DNA from: VGSG01 sp040756375
Lineage (GTDB): Bacteria > Desulfobacterota > Desulfomonilia > Desulfomonilales > Desulfomonilaceae
Direction of reading: 5' to 3'
NCBI GenBank assembly: GCA_040756375.1
Contig: JBFLZC010000004.1
Span: 124,001-188,000, forward strand
DNA length: 64,000 bases
Position numbers and translations under genes: made by a program. This document shows positions 17,396 through 26,468 of the stretch, piece after piece. Under the pieces are notes generated by a model. That model ran no database searches. It saw only the letters and a list, made by a program, of their open reading frames with translations, and had not been told where the DNA came from. The stretch's first letter is position 1. Every line of letters starts with the position of its first letter.

Positions 17396-18511
17396 TCAAT
17401 GTATGAGGTTTGAGGAGGAAGAGGGAAGATTGCGCTTGGCCGCGGCGCGCTCCAGCACAATGGTTTGCCCATGCTGCAAGACACCGAAATCCCGCTCTGA
17501 GACCCCGTACTTCTGTCTAGCTTCTGCGAGCTTTCTTGGCGGCTCATCTAATGGTTCATCGCTCAGTATAAATGTGCCCCAATGAACGCCCACAGACCTT
17601 TTCGCTCCGACGTCTCGATGCACCTGCACCGCTTCCTCGGGGTCCATATGGTGAGATCGCATGAACCAGCGGGGCTCGTAAGCGCCGATGGGTATCGCGG
17701 CCAGGTCGAACGGCCCCAGTCTGCGACCGATCTCCTTAAAGATTTGCGTGTACCCGGAGTCGCCTGCAAAGAAGAAGCTGAAGTTCTCGGATCGGAGCAC
17801 CCAGCCTGCCCAAAGTGTCTTGCTTCCGTCAAATAGACCTCTCTTGCTCCAGTGATGGACCGGAACAGCGACGATCTCCAGCCCCGACACGCGTTGTTTG
17901 TCCCACCAGTCCATTTCGATCACGTTGCGAATGCCAAGGGTCTCGAACCAGCTCTTGAGGCCCAAAGGAACGAAAAAGCGTGTTTCACGGCCGCCAGGAC
18001 GCTCAAAGAGCTTCTTGAGAGTCGTCGTGTCCAGGGAATCGTAGTGGTTATGGGAAATCACGACCACATCTATTTCCGGAAGCTGTTCCAGCCGTAGCCC
18101 TGGTGGTACCACGCGTTTGGGCCCGATCCAAGAAAATGGAGACGCTCGGTCTGAGAACTGAGGATCGGTAAGGATATTCTTGCCGGCCATCTGCACCAGC
18201 AGCGTCGCGTGTCCGATCCATGTCACGGTGGTCACGCTCCGGTTGGATTTCAGAAATGCAGGGTCATTCTGCGCAAGGGGGAAATGGTAGGATTGAGGGG
18301 ATGGCATGGACTGCCACAGCCGATCCCAGCGCCATTTCAGGAATGGGAGGAATCCTGAACTGCCTTCGGAATCAGGGTTCTTGAATCCACGTTCCGTGTG
18401 GTGCGATCTTGCAGGATCGGGAGGGTCCTGCGCACTCGCGACCGAAAGCAGAAAAGCAACGCTCGTTGCGATCACCAAGAGGCTGAAAGCTCCAGGAATA
18501 TTTGTCGTCAT
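17396..18511 (-). CDS. Exported NAPE-PLD/UlaG-like MBL-fold hydrolase
   Basis: The 371-aa protein begins MTTNIPGAFSLLVIATSVAFLLS (signal peptide). The Lactamase_B_2 fold follows, with TWIGHATLLVQMAGKNILTDP, the metal motif SHNHYDSLD (HxHxDxxD-like), HHWSKRGLFDG, FAGDSGY and GVHWGTFILSDEP. This set matches bacterial relatives of N-acyl-phosphatidylethanolamine phospholipase D. An envelope phospholipid or amide hydrolase is likely, though activity in this bacterial group is not established. GAGGTGATC precedes the ATG at 18511; the frame upstream lacks a better site. Confidence 0.85.
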   Translation of the reverse strand: MTTNIPGAFSLLVIATSVAFLLSVASAQDPPDPARSHHTERGFKNPDSEGSSGFLPFLKWRWDRLWQSMPSPQSYHFPLAQNDPAFLKSNRSVTTVTWIGHATLLVQMAGKNILTDPQFSDRASPFSWIGPKRVVPPGLRLEQLPEIDVVVISHNHYDSLDTTTLKKLFERPGGRETRFFVPLGLKSWFETLGIRNVIEMDWWDKQRVSGLEIVAVPVHHWSKRGLFDGSKTLWAGWVLRSENFSFFFAGDSGYTQIFKEIGRRLGPFDLAAIPIGAYEPRWFMRSHHMDPEEAVQVHRDVGAKRSVGVHWGTFILSDEPLDEPPRKLAEARQKYGVSERDFGVLQHGQTIVLERAAAKRNLPSSSSNLIH

Positions 18512-18694
18512 GACGATCACCTCAGCCCATCCTTGGCCCCGTAGGATGCGGTGAGCACGGGTTCGCCGGGCGAACCGCATCGCTCGCGGTCTTTGCTGAA
18601 GCGATGCCGTTCTCTACGCCTACCGCGTCTTACCCGAACACGTTCCCCGATGGCTCTCTGTTCCCCTGAATCCGTCGCGTATAGTCGCTCCTCT

Positions 18695-18718
18695 AGGGGC
18701 GCACGGCCGTGCGCCCCT
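18695..18718. repeat. Perfect 24-bp palindrome
   Basis: The arms AGGGGCGCACGG and CCGTGCGCCCCT are fully complementary with no loop. It lies between two minus-strand genes. A related pair of AGGGGC-type hairpins is at 22591-22648. Confidence 0.6.
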
Positions 18719-18766
18719 ACGAATAACCCACGGCGGCTACTCTTTCAAAGCCCGCGGCAGATGGTT

Positions 18767-19564
18767 TCATTTCTTGATTCCCGTCTCGAACAGCTCTTTG
18801 AAAAAGGTCTTCATTGCTTTCCAGGACCGTCGGTCAGCCTTCTCGTTGTACGCATTGCCCTTGGACTTGTCCGAGCCGGCCGCCTGTTTCGTGAACGAAT
18901 GCACCGCGTCGCCGTAGAAGACCATCTGCCAATCCACGCCGCCTTTTCGCATCTCTTCTTGAAACGCGGCCACTTCTGCGGCAGGCACGAAAGGATCGTC
19001 CGCGCCGTGCAACGCGAGTACTTTGGCCTTAGTGTTCTTGGCATCATCAGGCGTTGGAGTGCCGAGGCCTCCGTGGAAGCTTACCACACCCTTTATCGGC
19101 GCGCCGCTGCGGGCCAATTCAAGCACTGTGGTCCCTCCGAAGCAGTATCCGATAGCTGCGATGCGGTCCGGATCAACCACAGGACTCTTCTTCAAAGCCT
19201 CCAAGGCAGCTCCAGCCCGGGCTCGCATTGCCGGACGGTCGGATTTGTATTTGTTCGCCAGGGCTGCTGCTTCTTCCGTGTTGGCAGGCCGAACTCCTTT
19301 GCCGTAGATGTCCGCCACAAATGCCACATAACCAAGGCCGACGAGCTTGTCCGCGATGCCTTTGTAGTGGTCATGCACGCCCATCCAGTCCGGAACAAGC
19401 ACCACTCCAGGCCGTTTGTCCTTGGAACTGTCATCGTACGCCAGATAACCTTCGAGCACTGTCCCGTTCTGTTTGTATTCCACTGTTTCTTTGTGCACTG
19501 CTGCCGCGGCCACCACAGGCACGAACGGAAGCAGCATAACCATGATCGCTAAGAACTTGTTCAT
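18767..19564 (-). CDS. Exported dienelactone hydrolase-family protein
   Basis: The 265-aa protein has a signal peptide (MNKFLAIMVMLLPFVPVVAAAA) and then a DLH alpha/beta-hydrolase fold. The nucleophile is Cys in IGYCFGG, the acid Asp is in HGADDPFVP and the His is in AVHSFT, so the Cys-Asp-His triad is complete. KRPGVVLVPDWMGVHDH is a family landmark. CAGGAG precedes the ATG at 19564. The periplasmic substrate is unknown. Confidence 0.88.
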   Translation of the reverse strand: MNKFLAIMVMLLPFVPVVAAAAVHKETVEYKQNGTVLEGYLAYDDSSKDKRPGVVLVPDWMGVHDHYKGIADKLVGLGYVAFVADIYGKGVRPANTEEAAALANKYKSDRPAMRARAGAALEALKKSPVVDPDRIAAIGYCFGGTTVLELARSGAPIKGVVSFHGGLGTPTPDDAKNTKAKVLALHGADDPFVPAAEVAAFQEEMRKGGVDWQMVFYGDAVHSFTKQAAGSDKSKGNAYNEKADRRSWKAMKTFFKELFETGIKK

Positions 19565-19744
19565 GGGACCAACTCCTGAAAAAATGCAAGCATTATCGCT
19601 TGATGCATCATGCTTCAAGGGATGTCTCCTCTTGAGTGATGAGATGCTACCCGCAGCTGGAATGATTCAAACGGATTTTCCGCGAAGCGACATACGCCGG
19701 TTAGGGTGGCTGAAAGGTAACCGTTCGGTTACGCGGAGAAGGAC

Positions 19745-19886
19745 TGTCATCGCGAGCGTAGCGAAAGGATCTCCTCGCTTTCAAGAGATCAGATTGCTGG
19801 TGGGACGGCCCCGCGCGCAACGCGGGGTTGCCGGTCATACTTTGACAGGCGGGACGCCTGTCGCACCGTCTAGTCCTCACAATGAC
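19745..19886. repeat. 142-bp composite repeat (copy B)
   Basis: It starts TGTCATCGCGAG and ends CTCACAATGAC, so the termini are complementary. Inside, at about 19800-19869, lie hairpins of the GGTGGGACGG...GCCTGTCGCACC type, related to 1101-1155 and copy A. The rest of 19565-19998 shows no gene. Confidence 0.65.
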
Positions 19887-19998
19887 TGCCGAGATACGCT
19901 TCTTGCCCGCACGTAACCAAATCTTTGGGTCGATGTTAGGCTAAGAAGCAACCGAGATGCTACCGAGATCGAGCAGAACAGAGCAGCAGTTGAGGATT

Positions 19999-20053
19999 CC
20001 TGGGGCCACCATACCCAATCTCCAGCCGTGAGAACGACTATGGTGGCCCCAGG
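19999..20053 (-). terminator. Long stem-loop after the PocR-domain gene
   Basis: Arms of 15 bp (CCTGGGGCCACCATA and TATGGTGGCCCCAGG) are perfectly complementary around a 25-nt loop, 17 bp past the stop of the minus-strand gene ending at 20070. No strong T run follows, so termination or 3'-end protection is only likely. Confidence 0.5.
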
Positions 20054-20069
20054 TAGTGCGACGGCAAGT

Positions 20070-20555
20070 CTATGCGGCGTGTATTTCCTGGAAGAGGCGT
20101 GAACCCAGCTTTTCGAGCTCTTCCCTGGTCCCGAAGGGCGAAGCCTGTGCCATCTCGGCGACCTTCTCTTCGGTGGCTCCAAGCTCCTTGGCCACAAGGA
20201 ACTCCTCGATCTCCTCTTCTTTCGAAGCCAAGCCGCACGCGGCAATCTGTCCCACCAGCTCGCGTCCGTTGAGGATGGGCACCACGAGTCGCAGCAATCC
20301 GGCTTCGCAGATGTCAACTTCAGGTCGAAGGGTCTTGCTCACCGCAGAAAGCATGGCTGTGTTCGTCTTCATGCAGATGGAGGTGAGGGCGCCCTGGTTT
20401 TCTCTGACGGCCTTGCATAAAGGAAACCTGTCCATACGGCAGAACAGCAGCTTCCCGCTCTCGTCCATCAGGCACGCGGTCATGTTAGCTTCTTTGGCGC
20501 AACGGTCCAGGATCGCTTCCCATTCTCCTTTGGTTTTCAGATCTAGCGGTGTCAT
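20070..20555 (-). CDS. Stand-alone PocR ligand-binding domain protein
   Basis: The 161-aa protein matches the PocR sensory domain (PF10114) by pattern: LDRCAKEANMTACLMDESGKLL, then a cysteine at FCRMDRFPLC, ICMKTNTAM, EADVDICEAGLLRLVVPI-like spacing, and VGQIAACGL. In known proteins the domain binds small ligands, or a metal via the conserved cysteines, and is fused to AraC or kinase outputs. Here no output domain is attached, so it should act through a partner. AAGGAGA precedes the ATG at 20555. Confidence 0.75.
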   Translation of the reverse strand: MTPLDLKTKGEWEAILDRCAKEANMTACLMDESGKLLFCRMDRFPLCKAVRENQGALTSICMKTNTAMLSAVSKTLRPEVDICEAGLLRLVVPILNGRELVGQIAACGLASKEEEIEEFLVAKELGATEEKVAEMAQASPFGTREELEKLGSRLFQEIHAA

Positions 20556-20994
20556 CGTTCTCCTTCCATGACGGTTCGGAATCTACGAACAATGCCTCGG
20601 CTTGCAGCACGACCGTCATAGCGCAGCCGGCTTTTTGCAAGTATCTCAACATATCTCACCCTTGGCGTGCGCCTCAAGGATAATCTACAGTGCAGCGCGA
20701 GCCTTTGGATATGCGGGGGGAGGTCCTCTCCTCCCGGCGCGCAACACGCGAGATGCTCCGGCAGGGAGTTGACCGCGAGCCTACCGTGCGGTATGGTGAA
20801 AGGCTAGAGCCAACGCATTCTGCCGCAATCTGCCTGACTTTGACTCATTGGCGGATGTTGTCGGTGGGCAGGACAATAGCGACCGCTCATTCGATCAACC
20901 AGGTAGCGGTGTATCTCGGATTCGGGGCAGACCCGATTGGCTGTACGGCGTTAAATTCGGACGCGAAGATTTCAGAAAACGGAGCTCTGTGCTG
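20556..20994. other. Intergenic region between divergent genes
   Basis: A 439-bp gap separates the PocR-domain gene (minus) and the ankyrin gene (plus). Promoters for both must lie here, but I see no clear boxes. Open frames in it have no ribosome-binding site or recognisable product. Confidence 0.4.
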
Positions 20995-21567
20995 ATGTCT
21001 GAAGAACAGCCCCGTAAAGTCTGGACTTGGGCTTGGGCAGCTCTTGTGGCAGTGCTCGTGCCCATCGGTGCTCTGGTGGCCAAAGACATCTATGACTTCA
21101 CCAAAGCTTATGTCGAACCCGCAAAACCGAAACCCACGGCTACAGGGGTGCCGGTGACACCCACACCCCAACAGGGTGTCCAAGGGCTCGGATCGGGGGC
21201 CTTGCTGGGGAAGCTGCAGACTCTGGTTCCGCAACCGGGCGAGGCCGCAGATAAGGCGAGTCTGAAGGAAGCTGCAATCAAGCTGCCTGTACCTCTAATA
21301 ATGGCGTCTCGAAACGGCCAGATTAGGGTGGTCAGACTCCTCATAGACCGCGGCGCGGATGTGAACGCGCGGGAGAAAGAAACCGAGACCACCGCGCTCA
21401 TCGCGGCCGCGCAGCAAGGCCATGCGGAGGTGGTGGCAGTGCTTCTCGATAGAGGCGCGGACGTTCATGCAAAGGACAAGGCAGGCAAGACCGCGCTGAG
21501 TGAAGCCAAACACTATAATCATGAACACGTTGCCAAATTGCTCCAAGAACGCGGGGCCGCAGAGTAA
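20995..21567 (+). CDS. Membrane-anchored ankyrin-repeat protein
   Basis: The 190-aa protein has one N-terminal TM helix (WTWAWAALVAVLVPIGALVA). A Pro/Thr-rich linker (about 45-65) follows, then three ankyrin repeats, two with canonical ends (LLIDRGADVNAREKE and LLDRGADVHAKDKAGKTAL). Topology suggests repeats in the periplasm with an uncleaved anchor. It should act as a protein-binding scaffold; the partner is unknown. GGAG lies 10 bp before the ATG at 20995. It is followed by an AhpD-like gene on the same strand. Confidence 0.8.
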   Translation: MSEEQPRKVWTWAWAALVAVLVPIGALVAKDIYDFTKAYVEPAKPKPTATGVPVTPTPQQGVQGLGSGALLGKLQTLVPQPGEAADKASLKEAAIKLPVPLIMASRNGQIRVVRLLIDRGADVNAREKETETTALIAAAQQGHAEVVAVLLDRGADVHAKDKAGKTALSEAKHYNHEHVAKLLQERGAAE

Positions 21568-21842
21568 GAGCGGTGGCTGAACCCGCGACCGGCACCAAAA
21601 ACTCCCACCTTGAGCAAGATCTTGGCGCATCTTCGTGACGCGCACCCCTGCTGAATCCTCCTAATGTTTCCTGCATCTAAATTGACGGATGAGGCGCTCC
21701 CGGTTCAAAGAACAAGGCTGGGACGTGAGACGTAGGTGAACTGGTTCAGGCGGACGGATATGGTTCGGAGGGGAAGCAATCGAGTGTCTTTGGAAAAGTG
21801 CTTCGTCTGCGTCAGGCCGCCGCAAAGACGGAGGAAGAGATC

Positions 21843-22232
21843 ATGACCCGAGAAGAAATCTACCGAGAGATTGAGGATATGTTCGGGCTGGTGCCAAGCT
21901 TCATTAAGCTGGTTCCGGACTCCTCGCTTGAGCTGGAATGGAAGCTGCTGAAGCGCGTGCAATTCGATGAAGGCCCAATTCCGAACAAATACCGCGAACT
22001 GATCGGCCTTGCCATTTCAGCGGTCACGAAATGCCGATATTGCACTCTGTACCACACTGAGATGGCCAAGCTGAACGGCGCTACCGACGAGGAGATCGAG
22101 GACGCGGTGCATTATGCAAAATCCACTGCGGGGTGGAGCACCTATCTGAATGGTATGCAAGTGGATTACGACGAATTCAAGAAAGAGATGGAACAGGCCG
22201 GCGAACACGCGCGAACGGCCAAAGCAGCGTGA
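21843..22232 (+). CDS. AhpD-like carboxymuconolactone decarboxylase-family protein
   Basis: The 129-aa protein has a single CMD domain with the active-site motif KCRYCTLYHTEM (Cys64-x2-Cys67-x3-His71), as in AhpD-type thiol-disulfide peroxidase proteins. Family members form multimers and reduce peroxides with the CxxC pair. GGAGGAAGAG directly precedes the ATG at 21843. Unlike the CMD protein at 4321 it has no signal peptide and retains the redox cysteines. Confidence 0.85.
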   Translation: MTREEIYREIEDMFGLVPSFIKLVPDSSLELEWKLLKRVQFDEGPIPNKYRELIGLAISAVTKCRYCTLYHTEMAKLNGATDEEIEDAVHYAKSTAGWSTYLNGMQVDYDEFKKEMEQAGEHARTAKAA

Positions 22233-22708
22233 TTTTGGTCCTGATTCCACCTGAAGCCGGCGCTTGGCGCCGGATGTGCCCTCTTGGCGTTCAGGCTTCT
22301 ATATAGCTCCAGCAGTCCCAGAGTGGACGGGAGCTGCCTGGACCCAGGAGGTGCTTTATTGAAGGAATTGCAAAAGCTATGAGCTCTTGAAGAACTGGCC
22401 GGGGAGGCCGAACAAAAAGGACCTCCAAAAGCTCCTATCCTTCCGATTGGTTCCCGCTGTTCTCCGGAGGTAGTTGGATCAGAAGCAACAGAACACGGCA
22501 CGTGCGAGCGCTGTCAGTGGCGCAATAGGAATGTGCTTTCTAGCCGTTGACACGAACGCGTTGTCCAAGAGTCGAAAGCAGGAATCTCTGTAGGGGCAGA
22601 CCCGCGCGTCTGCCCACGCTATGGGCGCACACGCGGGTGCGCCCCTACCAGGACCACGTCACTTCTTTAAACGCCAAATCGTATGATGGGAGAATCTTGC
22701 GGGTTCTG
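22233..22708. other. Intergenic region with hairpin repeat at 22591-22648
   Basis: No gene is seen in this 476-bp gap between convergent genes. At 22591-22648 two GC hairpins are nested: the ends TAGGGGC and GCCCCTA pair, with CAGACCCGCGCGTCTG inside. It resembles the palindrome at 18695. It may serve as a bidirectional terminator. Confidence 0.5.
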
Positions 22709-24403
22709 TTATGGGTTGGCCGGTCCCCGCCCAGGCGTTATTACTCTGATGCCGTCCTTTTCGTATAGAGGAGGAAATTCTCTAGCATCCAATATGGCAA
22801 AGCGTGAAGCTGACCGAGTAAGCTCTCTCACAAACGTGTTGAACGGCTCGAAGTATATGGGTTCGCGCTGAAGGCGTTCCGCCGAGAAATCCTCGTCCCT
22901 GACGAGCAGATAGTCAATGCCGTATTCACGGCAGAACCTCCGAATCTCTTCCGGATCCTGAGCATAATAGGCCCGAAAGAAATCGTAAGTCCGTTTCTTG
23001 ATCGTGGACCAGAAGGGCTCAATCCAGGTGTGGGAGAGCTCATAATTCACGAAAGCTTTGCGCCGGGCAAATGTTGGAATATTGTCCATGAGCTCCGGAT
23101 GGCCTGCGATCAGAGCTGTCTTGGGCGTAGTGCGGAGGAACTGATAGAGGTCCGCGTGTCGGGAGAAGTCGTACAACTCCATATTGTGCGACCGCACAGC
23201 CCCGAATAGCACGAGAACTGTCACCAGAAACGGGAAGGCAAAGCGCCGTAAACCAAGGGATTCTATGGCCACTCTGAGAAACACTCCTGCAACCATGCAA
23301 TAGAAGAGCAGCAGTGAATATTCAATGTATCTCCGGGGCACAAAGAGCTGGGCCAGAAAGATCCTTGCTGCCACATAGAGCAGCAGCGAAGCGGCAAACA
23401 GATAGCCAAAGATCTTCAAACCCGACAGATCGACCACCGGTTTCCAGTTCCGCACAGCATAGACCGCAAGTACGATGAGCAAAGCTGCTCCGATCCATCC
23501 CGCGGCAATCCCCCATTCACGAAAAGGGAGGCTGAAGATCCAGGGCCGGATCAGCTCGTACAAGAACGAGGGATCAGGGAGGAATTCGTACCGCCCGGCC
23601 GCGGTGTATTCGACCTTGCCTGCCATTTCCGCTCGTGTCACCAGATGACCGAACGCTGACGAACTGCTGAAAACATGCTTGAACAGCATGAAAGCGAAGG
23701 CGAGCAGTATGGGAGCGTTCCACAGAAGAAGCCGAGAAAGCGAGATCGTGTCGGCGTCCGGAGAGACTGGCACTGGATGCGTCTTCCCCAAACCGAGGAG
23801 TCGACGGGCCAGCTCCATCCAGAAATTCCAAGACAGGAAAACCGCGTGGGTCGTGAGACAGAGCAAGAAGACATAAGGATTGAACAGCGGCTGAATCATC
23901 AGCGTTAGGGCTGCCCATTGGATGTCACCACGGGAGAGAAAGAACAGGTACGCGAACAGCAGCGGCACGACAAAAGAGCGCGAGAGCCCGCCGGCCATCT
24001 TTGCCAGCAAGCCGGTCAGGATGAAGAACATACAGACCACCAAGAGCGCGGTAAGGCGGTCCCGCAAGCTCAGGCACAAGCCGAACAGCAGCCCGGCAGA
24101 AAGAACATAAAGAATTCCGGTCAACACATTGGTAAATCGCACAGGATTCATGAACAGAGAGCCTATACGATAGACCGCCCGTACCCCCCACGGAACATAG
24201 TCCCGCGCATACTCGGTGAGAAGGTCGTCTTGAAACAGGCCTGGTTCCATCCATTCCTGCATCCAGAAGATCTGCTGGCGAACGTCGTCGTTGATCAGAT
24301 AGGGATTGGCGAACCCTTGCCAATTGCCCGCGCTGTAAACGAACGCTGCCGCAACCAACGCGCAAATAAGGTAAAAGGAATTATTACGAGCTTCCTTCAT
24401 CAT
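22709..24403 (-). CDS. Multi-spanning membrane protein, GT-C-like
   Basis: The 564-aa protein has about 10-12 predicted TM helices and an early periplasmic loop with NDDVRQQIFWMQEWM. An acidic Asp-Asp pair in the first loop is the hallmark of GT-C (lipid-phosphate-sugar dependent) glycosyltransferases. The C-terminal soluble part (YYAQDPEEIRRFCREYGIDYLLVRDEDF) resembles periplasmic domains of uncharacterised GT-C relatives. It is divergent from another GT-C-like gene at 24660. I cannot assign donor or acceptor. Confidence 0.65.
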   Translation of the reverse strand: MMKEARNNSFYLICALVAAAFVYSAGNWQGFANPYLINDDVRQQIFWMQEWMEPGLFQDDLLTEYARDYVPWGVRAVYRIGSLFMNPVRFTNVLTGILYVLSAGLLFGLCLSLRDRLTALLVVCMFFILTGLLAKMAGGLSRSFVVPLLFAYLFFLSRGDIQWAALTLMIQPLFNPYVFLLCLTTHAVFLSWNFWMELARRLLGLGKTHPVPVSPDADTISLSRLLLWNAPILLAFAFMLFKHVFSSSSAFGHLVTRAEMAGKVEYTAAGRYEFLPDPSFLYELIRPWIFSLPFREWGIAAGWIGAALLIVLAVYAVRNWKPVVDLSGLKIFGYLFAASLLLYVAARIFLAQLFVPRRYIEYSLLLFYCMVAGVFLRVAIESLGLRRFAFPFLVTVLVLFGAVRSHNMELYDFSRHADLYQFLRTTPKTALIAGHPELMDNIPTFARRKAFVNYELSHTWIEPFWSTIKKRTYDFFRAYYAQDPEEIRRFCREYGIDYLLVRDEDFSAERLQREPIYFEPFNTFVRELTRSASRFAILDAREFPPLYEKDGIRVITPGRGPANP

Positions 24404-24659
24404 GGCCTCGAGGAATTGCGGAAGACCGGTCCGCTGCGACCGGCGGAGCGAAACGGCTCGGAAGTGAAGATATCAGGATTCGGGGGATTGCGCATGGCCT
24501 TTTCTTGTCTGGGTGCCCGACAGCGGCTCTATACGCGGGGTTTGCTTATTGACACGAGACGAGCAAAGCAGCTACCTTGATGCCTTGCGGGGAGCGGATC
24601 CGAAAGCGCCGGTCGCGGCAAACCCCGATCGAGATATCAACGGTGCTATTGTGTCACTC

Positions 24660-26468
24660 ATGCGGTCCCAAGTCGGTCACATAAGATCCTCGTTGCTGCC
24701 TGCCATGTTACTCGGCTTACTGTGGCTTGGGATAATCTTGATCGTGAATCCCGTGGGCGAATTTATGGTCAATGACGATTGGAGCTTCGTACGTATGCTG
24801 GAGGCTCTCGTCAATGAAGGCACGATCATCGCGACAGGATGGGGCAAGGGAGGACCTTCTGCAATTGTCCATGTTCTGTGGGGAGGCGCCTTCACGTTCG
24901 TGGCCGGCTCTTCACTTACCATGCTCAGGGTGTCGGTGCTTTTCCTGGGCGTTTTGAGCTCATTTGTGCTTCTGATGCTGCTCCGGCGGTTGGGCGCGAA
25001 CCCCTGGATGGCGCTATTCGGCGCAGTCGCCCTCGTAGTAAATCCCCTGTTCCTGTCGCAATGCTTCACATTCATGACGGATATCACCTTTGTGTGTGCT
25101 TCGATCCTCGCTATCTTCTTCATTCACCGGGGAATGGACACGGGAAGGCTCTCGCTTCTGAGCATCGGTTTTGTCTTTAGTTTGGCAGCGGTCCTGACCA
25201 GGCAGATCGGGATCGTGATTCCGCTCTCATTCTGTGTTCTGTGCCTGGTGCATCCGCGGGCGAGAGAACTTGGTAGACTGAAGCTGATCCTCGTGGCCGT
25301 CGGCATATCCTTGGTTCCCTGGCCGCTGTACGAGTGGTTTCTTCTTAGTGTCGGGAGTACACCGGTTACCGAACACGAGGTATTCCGAAACATACTTGGG
25401 CGGCCATTGGAGAAGGGTTTCCCCGACTATGCAGTTTTCATTTATTCCCAATTGGTTCATGCCGGCCTTGGTTACACGGCCTTCCTGCTCTCGCCTCTGC
25501 TCGCATGTCGATATTGGACGTACTTTAGGACGAGGCAGGATTTCCGCTGGTTTTTTGGAATACTTACCGTAGCGCTCATCTTCCTGGAAGCTGGGATGCT
25601 CCTTGGGCTGTTCACGCTCCCGGTTCAGTTCTACAGGAATGTGATTACCGAATTCGGCATCGGCCCCATACTGCTGAAGGACACCTATCTGCTGGGCATT
25701 CAGCGTACTGCTCCCTTGTCGGCTCCTGTCTTTTATTTCATGGTCTACTGGGCTGTCTTGGACGTCGGCGTGCTGCTGGGCCTGGGGTTCTCTTCGTTCA
25801 GGTCATTGGCGAGAATGGCTCGCAGCGGTACCGGCGAAATCCCGTTCGTGCCCGCGCTCTGTCTGGTCGCCGCAGTCATGTATCTGGGAATCATTACCTT
25901 TACGGACTTTCATGATCGATATTTGATCCCAGTCTGCGGGTTTCTCATCGTTTGGCTAGTGGGAATGCACTTCATCGGCAAATCCGATCAATCAAGACTC
26001 GCCATATTGCCTGGACTTGTCACGCTCTTAGTGCTCGGCGTCGTCTCGCCTCTCATTGTGCACGATTTCATGGAAATGAAACGAACTCTCACCAAAGCCC
26101 AGCAATATCTTGTGCGAGATCTCAAGGTCGACCCTTGCAGGTTTGACGGCGGGTTTGAATTCAACGGGTACCACTGCTATGAGAGGGATTTCCAAAGCGT
26201 CGCCGGCCTGAGCTGGTGGTGGGTTAAACATGAGGATTACCTCCTCACTCTGGGGGAACTGCCTGGGTACCGTGTGGTCCGCGTGTTTCCATTTCAGCGA
26301 TACGTGGGACAATCCGGCGCTGTATACATACTGAAGTCGGCGGATCGCGCTGGAACCAAAGAACTGATCCCACGACCGACGAGCCGGAGCCTTGATCAGT
26401 CCCAGGGGCTCAGGCAGGTGGGTCGCGGGGCTCAGGGATTTGTAGGGTCTCATGATGGAGCTGGTTGA
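24660..26468 (+). CDS. GT39/ArnT-like membrane glycosyltransferase
   Basis: The protein is about 602 aa with roughly 12 TM helices. MVNDDWSF near residue 35 gives the Asp-Asp of GT-C enzymes, and FTFMTDITF about 100 residues later matches the second conserved loop of GT39/PMT-like transferases. The ATG at 24660 was chosen because the hydrophobic region begins just after it; the frame is open further upstream (to 24513) without a ribosome-binding site. The C-terminal end overlaps the next gene by 17 bp. Probable role is sugar transfer to an envelope lipid or glycan. Confidence 0.7.
   Translation: MRSQVGHIRSSLLPAMLLGLLWLGIILIVNPVGEFMVNDDWSFVRMLEALVNEGTIIATGWGKGGPSAIVHVLWGGAFTFVAGSSLTMLRVSVLFLGVLSSFVLLMLLRRLGANPWMALFGAVALVVNPLFLSQCFTFMTDITFVCASILAIFFIHRGMDTGRLSLLSIGFVFSLAAVLTRQIGIVIPLSFCVLCLVHPRARELGRLKLILVAVGISLVPWPLYEWFLLSVGSTPVTEHEVFRNILGRPLEKGFPDYAVFIYSQLVHAGLGYTAFLLSPLLACRYWTYFRTRQDFRWFFGILTVALIFLEAGMLLGLFTLPVQFYRNVITEFGIGPILLKDTYLLGIQRTAPLSAPVFYFMVYWAVLDVGVLLGLGFSSFRSLARMARSGTGEIPFVPALCLVAAVMYLGIITFTDFHDRYLIPVCGFLIVWLVGMHFIGKSDQSRLAILPGLVTLLVLGVVSPLIVHDFMEMKRTLTKAQQYLVRDLKVDPCRFDGGFEFNGYHCYERDFQSVAGLSWWWVKHEDYLLTLGELPGYRVVRVFPFQRYVGQSGAVYILKSADRAGTKELIPRPTSRSLDQSQGLRQVGRGAQGFVGSHDGAG

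Noticed and set aside
18551..19552. 333-aa plus-strand frame over the dienelactone hydrolase gene
   Set aside because: Only the minus strand has a family match with an intact triad.
24513..24659. N-terminal extension of the GT39-like protein
   Set aside because: The extra residues are hydrophilic and unlike the family, and no ribosome-binding site precedes the upstream start.
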